The translations under genes and the position numbers were made by a program. From Macrocybe gigantea (Eukaryota > Basidiomycota > Agaricomycetes > Agaricales > Callistosporiaceae), in assembly GCA_011319805.1 (NCBI GenBank), contig SJRY01000061.1, forward strand, positions 1-63,906: a stretch of DNA of 63,906 bases, in the 5' to 3' direction. Below the pieces are notes generated by a model. That model made no database searches and was not told the DNA's origin. It saw nothing but the letters and a program-made list of their open reading frames with translations. Shown in pieces: positions 35,723-46,611 of this stretch. Every line of letters begins with the position of its first letter. Position 1 is the first letter of the stretch.

Positions 35723-38700
35723 TCAATTCCCCGTCTCGATCACATTTATGTTGTTTATCGTAGAATAGATGATCAGCTGAAAGGTTGCCTCGATTCCAGA
35801 ATTGTATGTTGACGGGACGATCCAATATCTCCCTGAATGTATATGCATCATGGGAGTAACAACTCCGGAATTTGCATCGCTGTATGGCCCTGAAGTGGCG
35901 ATGTGGTGGGCGAGAGATCCGTCATCGGTTCTCGGAAAGATCGTCACATTGAGGGAGGCTGGCGATGCTGGCAGTACGAGTTGGAGTCGAACCCTGAAAG
36001 GAAGATGAGATCGTTCCGAATTTCGTGTTGCAATGAGCTTACATTAACTTTGTCGTGGTCGTGACGTTCAATTCGAAAACTGGGTTTTTAGAGTAATCAG
36101 TTGTCGCGGGACTACCTGCCGCGGATTGCGCAACCCTTGGCTGTGGTGAATGTACAGCCTCTCGGAATGACGAAAGCATGCATACCAGGATCCGCGGACA
36201 ATCTTCGTGTACATTCCTGCACCTTCTTGCGTTATAGGAGTGATGTTGAAATCGAGCGAGCTGTCGATCTTCAGCGAAAATGGCCCTGTATAACGGGGCT
36301 CAAAAGCTGACACCACTAGAGTGTAGTCGCCAGCTGGGGAGTCTGTTAGGCATGTCCATGCGACCATGTCAACGGGACATACGTGGAACCTCTTTGATCA
36401 AACTCGTTTGACCGTAGTTATACGGCCCCGAGCTAGCTGCTAGCTCTTGTTCGACTAACCTTCGTTATGCTTTTAGTCCGTCAATGGTGAGAACAAAGAA
36501 AGATAGTAAACTGACTCATGCACTCTCCCGCCTTGAGACCATATCAGTGCAATGCTGATCGGTATCTCTCTGCGAGTTCTGATGCTCACGTTGAGGGCAG
36601 ACCTCGAACCAGCCTTATAGTCCCTGGGCGGGTGGATACGAAGACGGTATTGAGGATTCAGCATGAAGGTCGGATATGTACAATTCCCCCCGCGTTCTTG
36701 GTGGTGAGTGCCCCTTCGATCTACGACAAGGTCAGGACAGCAAACGGGCGGATAGATCAGCGTGAAACTGACTGTCTTAGTAAAAGGAGGATGAGGCACA
36801 TGTTCATCCCACGATATTGAAAGATTTGTGCTCGGGTACGCAGTGAGAGTATAGCCAGTTCCTGACGCCGGTCCATCGTAAGAAGCTAAAATTGACAGAG
36901 TTCCAGATTCTTGAGTTTGCGAAATCCGCATCTTGACCTATCAAGATGTTAGTCAAGCGTGCGAAAGCAACTGCAACTAAATATACCATACCAAAACATG
37001 GGTACTGTTCGTGAAATTCCCCTGTGCCAGAAACTCTGAGTTATAACCGAACTCGACAAAAGTTGATCTGGAAAACCTTGGCAGAGATTTTGGTCTGGTC
37101 TGCAACATTACAATGGCCCAAAAAGTCGTCTTCATACTCAATTTTGAGAGATATGAAATCCGATGTTTGCCCTGAGTTTGCGACATGACGAGTGAGAAGT
37201 ATCCATACGTCCTGCTCAGTCTCGGATCTGTTCTCATACTTGATTCTAACTTCTTCAGACACAGCTGTATATCGTGAAGGGTTAGCGATATCCTTCAAAC
37301 ATGCGGGATCTCACATGCCTTCGCCATTGTTCTCTGAACATTTCCAAACCCTGAATGAGGTCAAATCAGGACGCAAGACTACCTGACTATGGGTGATTGA
37401 CTTGCCCATGAAAAGTGATCGATTGAGCCCACATCGCAGGGTCCCAACTTAGGTATATGCTGTCAAAGACATCCAGAACGTCATTCCAAGGTATTCGCAT
37501 TAGTCCTGGCAATTAGGTTGCGTCGAACCAGGAAGTTCCAACAAGGATTAAAGCATACTGGACGGTTTTCTGGCTTGCTCGGGGGAATGTGGATCTACCC
37601 ACGGGTCCAAAACAGTGATCTCCCTCGCAAAGCTACTCTCAGAAACGTCTGATGGAGTTTGTCTGTCAACAATGGAGAGGGCGATATATAAAAGAGGTAG
37701 AAATACCGATGACAGCATAGCTGTGAGAAGCCAAAAGGTCGTTATTCCGCCACGTGCATGAATATTTACCTGTCCCAACCGTTAGCATGCAACTACCTGT
37801 ATAGCCTCATCAACATGTCGTTTTTGCAGAACCGCACTTGAGACTCGCCGCTGGTAAAGCCTTTGGTTATCCTGCTCCACATTTTCTCGCGTTCGAATGA
37901 TGGACTACATTACTAGAAAGCATGAAAAAGCAGGATTGAAGAGACGTGACATTGTTCACCTTCGAATTTCTGCATGTTCAGGAATCCAGCCTGTGAAGGC
38001 ACTGAAAAATATGGTCAGTTGGCTGCGACAGCAAAAAGGTGTCCATGACTTGCTGAATATCGATACACGAGTTACTGCGATCGAGATGTCAGACATCATC
38101 CAGCGGAAAAAACATGATTAACGAACGATCCAGGAAAGTCATATCCTCCCATGAGTTTCATATACTTTACCCGTATAACAGTTATTACATTGAGAAAGGA
38201 AATCGAAATTGGAACGCACAGCTTTCTCCAAGATACTTGGCCAGATCGGGGCTGGCATATCAGGATCCAATGAAATGGCCGTCATGCACATCGGCGATTC
38301 GTCCGCAGCGTTGTATGGCAAAAAATCGTCAATCACTGTTTGAGGGACAGGGTTCTTGTTGAATAGTCAGAGAGTGGTGGAGGACTTGTACACACCAACC
38401 TGGTTTTGAGTTACAATTCAGTTCGGTTGATGCACGTCAATAGACAAGTCTTACACGTCTCCAAGTACCATTGAAGAATAGCCTGATATCGTACCCGCCT
38501 ATATCACTGGAAGGCGTAGGAGTGAACACTGAACTTGAAGGTCCTGCTCTTTGGATGAGCTGATAGATACACAGTTCAGCAAGCTGTATCCGGAAAACAA
38601 CAACAAGCGATCAGTCAGATTATCCGATATCAAGAATGAAAGTTGCTTACCTTCGAACCAAATCTTCGATTGTGTTCTACGCAAACCGAAACAGATGTGC

Positions 38701-39466
38701 ACACAGAACAATCCGTAACCACATGTTGCACAATTTGTTCAGGGCGGATCCCGCGACTAGATGATACGTTGACGTCGACATTGCTTGACGCAATGGCTCT
38801 GCGCCATATGGCGTGGTTTTGGATCTGCTCGCTGGACAATTTGGGCTGTCCATCGGGATCTCTGGAGTCAATATGGTCAGGTTGTTGCATTGAGATGATT
38901 AAATTGACTCCAACTCATAGGGAGTTCGAAACACCAGAGGCAAAGAGACTACTTCATCCCATGGCGAAAAGGTAAGGCCATTGACCAGACCTCCTTTCTT
39001 CAACACGTGTAATTGTTCGTCTGAAAGATGAGGCAGGGTCATATCCAATGACGAACAACGGAAAGTGTAAAAGGAGTTACATCGCGAAAAGCGGTTAACG
39101 CCGACAGGCGTCAGCGAAAGTCCAGCGGAGCTATTGGCTTCAGGTTGAGGAGACGAAGCCGAGCTGCTCTTGGCCCTTTCCACGAAGCTCTTGATTTTCT
39201 CCGCGCGTTCCATTGCCCTCGCAGAGTTCTTCTGCCATTTTTTCTTCTCGATTTCCGTGAGGTTTCCGACCCGACTTAGATGCAGATAGAGCTCCGCCGA
39301 TCTGACGTAGTGTTGGAAAGCTGAATCATAGTTTCCTGCAAGTTCAGCTTTCGTTCCTTTAGTGTATGCCGTCTTCAAAGACTTCTCATTATCCAGATGT
39401 CTCAAGCGACAATGTCAGACGTACCTCTGCTTCACGGGCGTTGGAGACACGCTCAGTCGTGCGCAT
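35723..39466 (-). CDS. RIM13: Calpain-like cysteine protease, PalB/Rim13 type
   Basis: Protease of the fungal alkaline-pH (Pal/Rim) pathway, which processes the PacC/Rim101 factor at ESCRT-III. N-terminal MIT domain (SLKTAYTKGTKAELAGNYDS, AFQHYVRSAELYLHLSRVG). The protease core has the nucleophile in VVTDCSVCTSVSVCVEHNRR, WPSILEKAY, LTGWIPEHAEI, and the His in LLASHSYAVI. The third catalytic position reads VLDPWVD, Asp where calpains have Asn. Two C-terminal C2-like domains follow (YPTFMLNPQYRLRIHPPRDY, IPISIALIWSQGGRV, SGPYSDANSGVVTPMMHIHS, GRYWIVPSTYNSGIEATFQL). More than twelve exons. The start at 39466 (MRTTERVSNAREAE) is inferred by splicing. A frame problem lies near 37690 between the His and Asp blocks. 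Pathway role is by homology only. Confidence 0.85.
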
Positions 39467-39958
39467 CTGAGTTCATCAGAGGTGGATCAAAGACAGGAAA
39501 CGACTGAGATTGACAAGGCACCGCCACACGCCTGAACGGACTCAAACGGAGGCCTGATTCAACACGACCAAATACAAAGTTTGTTGAAGTGTACTGTACT
39601 GTATCAGGACTGCCTTCCAAGTTTCGTAGCTAGGGAATTCTGCTAAGAGACATCCACTTTGTGTGCAATAAGTTCGCGCTATCGTCGACCCTAGCCGCAG
39701 GCCTTTCGACGAGCACGGAGATGACACACCTTGACCATCTGAAACACGATGGTCAGGAAAGAATTCGCTCCTGCACAGCCATCAGATGAAGCTGACCTTG
39801 TGCAAGCGCGTAAGTAATCTAGATAGCCCTACACTCGGCGGCGAAAAATCAAATATCCCATCAGTGTTCGAGTCAGCTGTTGCTGCGCAAACAACGTTGT
39901 TTCTCAGCTTAAAAGGCCCGTCTCTGCGCAGTCCTATTCCTCCCATTCGATATTCTCA
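39467..39958. other. Divergent promoter region between calpain-like and four-helix-duplication genes
   Basis: About 490 bases between two outward-facing genes. A minus-strand open frame at 39542-39727 has no domain. I see no clear TATA or CCAAT element. Confidence 0.45.
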
Positions 39959-40991
39959 ATGATGATTCCGACCAAGGCCATATCCACGGAGAACCCGACT
40001 CCAGCTCGTTTTCCTCCCCGTCACCTCGTCACTACAGCAGTGATATGCTTGCTTTTGGCAACCCTTTCGTTCATTTGTTCTTTCAGTCAGATCGGTACAC
40101 CCTGGCCATATTTCGTCGTCCCAAGCGGCATAGGTTACGTCCTCACAGTGCCATATTTTGTCCACCTCTACGTCGCCACGCACAGCCACCTCGAAGGTCA
40201 AAGAAGTGGGACTAGCCGAGGCTCGCACTTCCTTTCTACACCAGCCCTTGTCTATGGCTTTTTGTTGATCACAGCCTGGGTTGTGATCTTTTTCATCAAC
40301 ATCTTGTTCTGTGTGGGCACTGGGCCTGGCACACCACGTGGGGTCGTGCTCACCACCGTTGAGAGCGGGCTCGAATGGATCGCGCTCACGCATGTCGCTT
40401 TGAAATGCAATCTGATTAACAAGGACATGGAGCAGCAGGAGTCCGTCGACCCCGAACAGCAGCCGTTGTTGCAAACTGATGCTGCAGCTGGCGCTTCTGA
40501 CACTGACCACGTCAACCCGTAAGTCTGTGTCACTCGTTCTCAGTGATCGGAACTCAAAGTCAGTGCAGACGAAAGCGACGTTCCTACGCCCACTACGTAT
40601 ACCTTGTCTCCTTCATTTTTTCCATGCTTTGCCTCGTCTTCTCAATCGAGGTATCCCTTTCCATCGTTTTCGTCGTCTTCGCGTTCCTCGCTACGGCACC
40701 CTACCACCTCGTGTATTTCGTCTCCGCCGGAAAGCCCACCGAATTCTGGACCTTCCCTACAAGCGAAGACCCCGAGCACGAGTTGTATACTCATTCGCTC
40801 TCGTGCTGGTTTGGCTAGGCATCGTCGTCCTGCGCGTCATCTGCCTGAATGCAGATTTCATGGTTCTGGGTTGCTTATCGATGGCTTTCGGGGCGTTGGA
40901 GTGCATCATTGTCACCCATATTGCTATCCACTTCACGATGGAAGATTTTGGTGGAATAGGGAAAATCCGACTAGAAGGAAATCAGAACTGA
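39959..40991 (+). CDS. Membrane protein of two homologous four-helix halves
   Basis: The first half (39959-40519) has four hydrophobic segments: LVTTAVICLLLATLSFICSF, FVVPSGIGYVLTVPYFVHLY, LVYGFLLITAWVVIFFINIL, VESGLEWIALTHVALKCNLI, then an acidic tail. A perfect GTAAGT donor overlaps the apparent stop at 40520, and a 41-base intron ending CAAAG joins in phase to QCRRKRRSYAHYVYLVSFIF, the start of a second half with matching segments (FSMLCLVFSIEVS, VFAFLATAPYHLVYFVSAGK, VVYSFALVLVWLGIVVLRVI, GALECIIVTHIAIHFTMEDF). The halves share the pattern ALE/GLE-xIxxTHxAx in helix 4. The run CCCC at 40770-40773 should be CCCCC to join SEDP to RARVVYSF. Not recognised beyond a MARVEL-like layout. Two separate genes 20 bases apart remain possible. 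Confidence 0.6.
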
Positions 40992-41189
40992 GCACTGAGT
41001 ACTGAGTACTGCAGTCTTTAGCAGAAGCACTATTGTGCTTGCGATTTATATAACGTGAAATCCATGTTTTAGGTGTATAGCACAATTACGAAGCATGGGA
41101 CATGAATGATGTGGTCAGACTGATAGCGACTTTCTGACAGTGACATGCATGTAACTCTTGCGGCCAGTAAATGCAGCTCAAGCTGCATG

Positions 41190-43100
41190 TCATGGTCTAT
41201 CGCCTCTGCGAAAGGACGATGGAGTAAGAAGAAACTCGTTCACCCTTTTCAATGTAGTTCTAGAGGGGTTTGCCACCGGCCGGCTGGCTATAATCCACTC
41301 CAGCCTCGTCCGAATAGTCTTTTTGTCTGCCGCATACGCGAAATTACTTGGCCATAAGCGGTGCGTGCGTGTGTGGAAATTTGATGTACTCACCACATAG
41401 CCTTCGATCAGGATGCATCGTTATTCCCACCCACCGACCTTCGTCGTCAAAGAATATTTGCAGGGCGGCCAGGGCGACTCCAACAGCTATATCCTTCCCG
41501 TCACTTGCGCATGCCAAGCAAACATCTCTGCCCTGCCCAAGCCATCGCTCAATGAACATCATGGAGCGCGGCAAGATATCTTGCAAGAACACCATCTGAC
41601 CACGCTTGCCTCCTGGGATAGTCATTTGTAGTACATGTGAGGAAGAAGACGGATTGGAATTGGGATCCGTGAAACCATCCGATATTGCTGACGAGGCAGG
41701 TTGTTCTATATAGTTTGAAGAACGTGTTGTCTCACTACCTGTCGTTCCCGGAAGGTCTGTTGATGATAAGGACCAGGGCAGCAAAATAAATGCCATGCCA
41801 GCGTCGGTCCCTGACAGCTGTTCGGAGTCGCTAATATCAGACAACGAGCATATCTGTAGCCGACCACCAGCTTTCTCGATTTTACTCGGAGGCCGGACAA
41901 AGCACCCGTCCTGTGGTTGTCTGCACGTTTTGCTTTCGAGCTGGTCAGAAGCAACTAGAGAGACGATGACATCCATTAATTCTCCTCGTTTTGTTGTTAA
42001 TATCGTCTGCTTGTGTTTCCAGAACATCTCTGGAGTCAAGTCCTGTTGGAATAAATAAGAAACGCAGACCAGGAAACGGAAGATCGCTTACCATGCTCCA
42101 AAGCTCGTGATCGTCTCCGGAGCCTTGGACATAGGTAAATCCGACGGATCTTCGTTCCGTTCCAGACTCGATCTGTCTTGAAGCAGACACGCAGATAACA
42201 GGCATAAAGCCTGGTCTGTGTGTCGCCTCGTGCACGTTCGGAAAAGTCGCATTTGCAGGCGTGATCCAAAAAGGTCTGAGAGGACGTTGCAGCTCCGAAA
42301 GCTCAAATGATGATTCCTGTGACAAGAAAATGGCGTCATTAACAAGCAAGTTTGAACAGCGTTCCAGAAAATGTACCGCAAGGTCGTGCGCCCATTTATC
42401 CAGCCTCGACTCAATCTGGTGATGCTCTTGTGCGCTGACAACGCCAGGAGGGGTGTAAAGGCGCTCATCCAACTCTTCACGACCGTCATCGCGCTTGAAT
42501 CGCTTCCCGACGGCCCGATTGACGACAGAACACCAGATTGGCACAGTTTTGGACAGAGCGTCCGGCATCCTCTTTCCTGATCGCGTCGAGTCCACGAGAA
42601 TCAGGCTTCACAGCACGCGAAAATTAGGTTGCAAGCCGAGCGGGGAATGGTCTGGGACTTACCCATTGTTCTCCACGACGATGGGCAGCAAATGCAAGTT
42701 TGCGCGCCGAAGATTGAAGCTCCAGTTACCAAAGTGGCCGTCGGTTGATTTGAAATACGCAGGAACGCTCGTACCGTTGCGATCTGTAGCAGCCTTTCAT
42801 CCTCAACACTCTGAACGCGATACAAGATGTCGAAAGACACGCACCATGTCAGGATCCGTATACCACGCGCCGCATCGGAGATTAGCTTCATAATGACGGC
42901 GTAAGATGACGGTTATCGTATGTCAGCGGAAATGGAAGCACAAACACATACGCAGCACAGGAAGATCAGGGTACGCCTTTGTCACACTGTTGACAAATTC
43001 TGCATCCTCCGCAATGGAATGAATCCTGTTATACACATCAAGTGATTCTCTGCGCAAGTGCTCAAGCACCTGGTGGTCGTTCGGTTTTGTGTCGAACATA
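41190..43100 (-). CDS. RIT1: Initiator tRNA 2'-O-ribosyl phosphate transferase (A64)
   Basis: Modifies A64 of initiator tRNA-Met, keeping it from elongation. Exons give VLEHLRRESLDVYNRIHSIA, EDAEFVNSVTKAYPDLPVL, GTSVPAYFKSTDGHFGNW, SFNLRRANLHLLPIVVE, the signature VDSTRSGKRMPDALSKTVPI, LYTPPGVVSAQEHHQIESRL, GFMPVICVSASRQIE, GFTYVQGSGDDHELWSM, DLTPEMFWKHKQTILTT, then the C-terminal half with a dual-specificity-phosphatase-like fold (AGGRLQICSLSDISDSEQLS, DVCLACASDGKDIAVGVALA) and the end TIRTRLEWIIASRPVANPSR. DSTRSGKRMPDALSKT and PPGVVSAQEH fix the family. Start ATG 43100; the SET gene starts 49 bases away on plus. Confidence 0.94.
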
Positions 43101-43149
43101 CCGACGGGTATGATGGCGAAGAATTAACGACCTTGACCTTGATTATATA
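43101..43149. promoter_or_regulatory. Short bidirectional promoter between RIT1 and the SET gene
   Basis: Only 49 bases separate the two start codons. The segment contains GATTATATAATG, whose TATATAA core directly abuts the SET start. The spacing implies overlapping 5' regions and shared control; this is an inference from spacing. Confidence 0.4.
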
Positions 43150-44535
43150 ATGACAACTCAACATAGAATGGCGTTCGACAGTTCGCGACAACGCTGGCCA
43201 TCGACAAACGATCTCGCCCAACATTTCACCATTCACAAAATATCGTTTTTTGATGATGACGACGACGCGAACCGTGATACGCCGATGCACGAATGCGCGC
43301 TCCTTGTGGACGAGCGCATCGTTCCGTTTCTCCCACAATCTATAGTGCGACCAGGGCACGTAAAGTCCTCGGACCCGCCGTTCCAGATTGCACCTTCCCC
43401 GACGTCATATGGCCTCGGTTTGATCGCGACGCGTCCCATACCCGCAGGCTCGCCTCTCTATATCGAGCACCCGACTATTATCGCTCCTCAGCGCATCCCT
43501 CTGTCTTTCAAAGATAAACGAAGTGCCTTCAAAATGCTATCAGATTGCCTTCCGGATTTCGGTGGTGACGACGAGAAGGGCAGAAAGGGCTTGTTGAATA
43601 TGGCCAATGCATATCCCGTACTGGGTTTTCACGAGTTGGCAAGTGTTGCTGAATGCGAGTCCGGCGAGGAGGGTGGTGAGGAAGGAGACGAACCGCCCAT
43701 TCCACGAGGGGAAGGTATCCTCCTAACCAACGCCATTTCCCTCTCTCTCTTCCCATCTGCGTCTGCCTTGCCATCCTCATCACCGCCACCATGCCTTCAA
43801 GACCAGAAGCACGGCGGCGTCTTCCTGACACTGAACAGGAGCAACCATTCTTGCGGGCCAAACACGGCACATAAGTGGGATCCATCGACACTATCAATGA
43901 CACTATACGCCTTGCGGACTATTCGTTCAGGCGAAGAAATCACGATGACCTACACTGACATTACGCTTCCTCGCCGGACGCGCCAAGAAACGCTATTAAC
44001 ACGATACAAGTTTCCGTGTGGATGCGCATTTTGCCGATTTCCTCGGTCTGAGGATGAAACACGAGCGAGAGAGTATGAGGACATGATCGGGCATGCGAAT
44101 GAGTTAAGTGAAGAGGATCGAAATATGGGCGTGAACCAAGAATCACAAGAGCGTGAGAGCGACTGGGTCCGTACGACGCTAGGCTCGTACCGACACACGC
44201 ATCCTTGCTACCTTAAATGGTCCACGGATCTTGCGCGCCCAGACGATCATGTCATCTCGTCACATCTACACGCCCTCTCCATGATCGATCGCGAAGGCCT
44301 TCATGGTCTGGCACGTTTTCACCTCGAAGAAATAGTTCTTTGTTACGGCGCCCTTGGAGACGAAGAGAACTTCAGGAAATGGGCAAGGCGATTGTTGGAG
44401 CTGTCTCAAGTCATGGATGAAAATTTATCGCAGGAGCTGAGGGGATGGTTGCAAGACCCTCATAGGATGAAAAGATGGGCATGGAGGAAGAAGCAGAGAG
44501 ACTGTGAGGACATCCAAATTATTTTCAGATGTTGA
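43150..44535 (+). CDS. SET-domain protein (SMYD-like lysine methyltransferase), intronless
   Basis: A single uninterrupted frame of 461 residues, unusual in this intron-rich window. A split SET domain begins SYGLGLIATRPIPAGSPLYI; after an insert with an acidic loop (GEEGGEEGDE) come the SAM/lysine-pocket motifs LNRSNHSCGPNTAHKWDPST, LYALRTIRSGEEITMTYTD, and the post-SET zinc cluster KFPCGCAFCRFPR. The C-terminal third is helical (YLKWSTDLARPDDHVISSHL, GLARFHLEEIVLCYGALGDE). NHSCxPN and GEEITxxY are the defining catalytic elements. No MYND zinc finger is visible. The substrate (histone or other) cannot be told. An N-terminal acidic FFDDDDDAN stretch is present. Confidence 0.9.
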   Translation: MTTQHRMAFDSSRQRWPSTNDLAQHFTIHKISFFDDDDDANRDTPMHECALLVDERIVPFLPQSIVRPGHVKSSDPPFQIAPSPTSYGLGLIATRPIPAGSPLYIEHPTIIAPQRIPLSFKDKRSAFKMLSDCLPDFGGDDEKGRKGLLNMANAYPVLGFHELASVAECESGEEGGEEGDEPPIPRGEGILLTNAISLSLFPSASALPSSSPPPCLQDQKHGGVFLTLNRSNHSCGPNTAHKWDPSTLSMTLYALRTIRSGEEITMTYTDITLPRRTRQETLLTRYKFPCGCAFCRFPRSEDETRAREYEDMIGHANELSEEDRNMGVNQESQERESDWVRTTLGSYRHTHPCYLKWSTDLARPDDHVISSHLHALSMIDREGLHGLARFHLEEIVLCYGALGDEENFRKWARRLLELSQVMDENLSQELRGWLQDPHRMKRWAWRKKQRDCEDIQIIFRC

Positions 44536-44618
44536 AGGTTGACTCTTGGATCCAAACAGATATGTCGAAACTCCGGAAGAGTGATGCAGACCCAGTCGAA
44601 GATTTCTTTGTGCCCTCG

Positions 44619-46536
44619 CTATTTTGACCACTTGTCCATAAACGCGTTCAGCCGGCGTTTCGTCCTGGCACTTTCAAACACGGCGTTGGTTTCCTGCAAG
44701 GAAAAACTCGTTAACACCCGTCACCCTACGCGTCATTGCAGTATACCTTTTGTAACTCAGCCACTGCTTTTGATAGGCCGTCGGCTTCACTCATCGCCCT
44801 ATCTTCTAATTCTGTCACACGAGGTGCGAGGGTAAGTGGCGAAGAGGTGATGAGTGGCGAGTGTTTGTATATGCGCGAAATCAGGGGAGCATTCGACGAT
44901 TGCCTAACGTCTGTCGTATCAGACGGTTGAGTCGGAACATAGTGCGATAGACTCACAAGGAAGATAGGTTGGAAATGGCATTCTGGATCCATTGCACTTC
45001 CTTCTCTTCCGTTCCTTGCGTGAGTGCGCTTAGCTCTTCTAGGATGTCAGATTCCTGAAGCAGCACCAATGGGGGTGCAATGGGATCTCGCAAGTCTGCT
45101 CAAAGGTAGGTGGGTGTGAAAGGAGCGGACAGCAGAGGAGTCATGTACCTTTGAGATTTTTCAGGAGAAGAACCAGTTTTTCGTATAGAGTGTTTTCCTT
45201 CTTGTCCATCTGGTTGTTCGACTGCTCTTGTTGGTGGGCTTTTGCGAAGGTTACGTCGTCAACAATGTCCTCGAATTCTACCCCTAAGGCACCTAGTAAG
45301 GCTTCTGAGGATCGAGCGCGATCGTCTACTTGGCGGAGACGGTCGCAAAGTTGGGCAAGCGGATCGAGCACAGCCGATTTATAAACCGATATAGTCTGAT
45401 ATGGAGTTAGATGTTTTCTTGGATGGTCAAACGAGAAATGATGGGAGCGACCTTGTCGAGTAAGTTCGCCTTGGTATCAAGCAAGACGGCATGATCACAG
45501 GCCCAGGCATTTTCTACATGCCGCGCTACAACGGCAGAAATGTCTGGCGTTCGTCGGTCAACATTTCCTTCGCCAAGTTGGCGATTACGGATGTCATCCA
45601 TCTCGTCGAAGAGTGTGTCAATGTTCTTCCCGTTCTCCAGTGCATCACAAATGCGCATGATCTCCTGAGCGACGAGTTTGTCCTCCAAGCCACCGCGTGC
45701 GGCACGCCCAAGACTCTCGCAGACACGTGCGACCTGGTCGTTGACAACCTGAGCACCTTCAAGGCGGGAAACCGCGTCGGAGATTCGACCCGTGCGTAGG
45801 GCGCGTTGGTCGAGAATGGACGAACGGATGAAAGAAAGGGATTGCAGAGAATGAGAGAATGGGTCGATGGCTGTTATGACGGTGTTGAGCAAGGACTGGG
45901 CGTCGGAGTGCGTAGATGCGATTGCGGAGTCGGCCTGAAAAGAAAAATGAGCAATGTACAGATGTCAACCAGGATTTGGACGGACATGGAGGGAAAGATC
46001 TTCCAGACGCCCTTGAGATTGCGTGATGATGGAATTTTGCTCATCAAGAGCGGCACGAACAGACGCCATAGATTGCTTCAATTTTTGGGACACCATTCTA
46101 GCACGAAACATTAGATTGTTGTTTTGAAAGAGTCATACAACAGCGGCATACTTAGTCTGCTGGAGACGCGCCTCAAGAAGTGCTGTCTCCTCCTGTAACA
46201 CCTCTGTCTCTTGTATGATGAAATGTGCGCGTTTCCTTCGCTATGTGAGTCAGGTAACCCGTCCAAAGGGGCAAAGACTTACTCGAGGACAGAATTAGGT
46301 GTTGCAATGCCAGCAGCTTCGGTCGGTTCGTCGGCAGCTTTGCCAACTTGCTCGAGCAGCTCGAGCTCGTTTGCCTCAAGGGCGACGTCGCGTAGGCCTG
46401 GCCCGGCCTGAGCCGCAATCCATTCCGACCACTTCCTTCCTGCTGGTACGTCTAGTGCCCATTCAATGTCTGTGTCGTCGATGTCTGGCCCGCCGAGCTC
46501 GCGTAGGATGTTGGCGATGTCGTGTGTGAGAGTCAT
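44619..46536 (-). CDS. Coiled-coil protein, possibly HAUS augmin subunit 3-like
   Basis: Seven or so exons give about 520 residues, mostly heptad-rich helix. N-terminus: MTLTHDIANILRELGGPDID, DTDIEWALDVPAGRKWSEWI. Coiled coils: TEVLQEETALLEARLQQTK, MVSQKLKQSMASVRAALDEQ, VVNDQVARVCESLGRAARGG, EIMRICDALENGKNIDTLFD, DPLAQLCDRLRQVDDRARSS, MDKKENTLYEKLVLLLKNLK. The end reads RRLNAFMDKWSK. The short globular head with a W and a helical tail recall HAUS3 of the augmin complex, which nucleates microtubules on spindle fibres, but similarity by eye is weak and many coiled-coil proteins look alike. Reading frame intact. Head to head with the J-protein gene, 75 bases between starts. Confidence 0.55.
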
Positions 46537-46611
46537 CGTGCAAAGGACGCGTCAGTCACATGACGCTGCGGTGATCTTTTTGCCTGGAATTGGAAATTCA
46601 CCGCCTCGATC
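46537..46611. promoter_or_regulatory. Short bidirectional promoter between coiled-coil and J-protein genes
   Basis: 75 bases between divergent start codons, with TTTTTGCC and a CACATGACG element. Shared control is inferred from spacing alone. Confidence 0.35.

Noticed and set aside
35975..36000. GAGTCGAACC, like a minus-strand tRNA B box.
   Set aside because: It lies at an intron-exon junction of the calpain-like gene; no A box, cloverleaf or terminator run fits.
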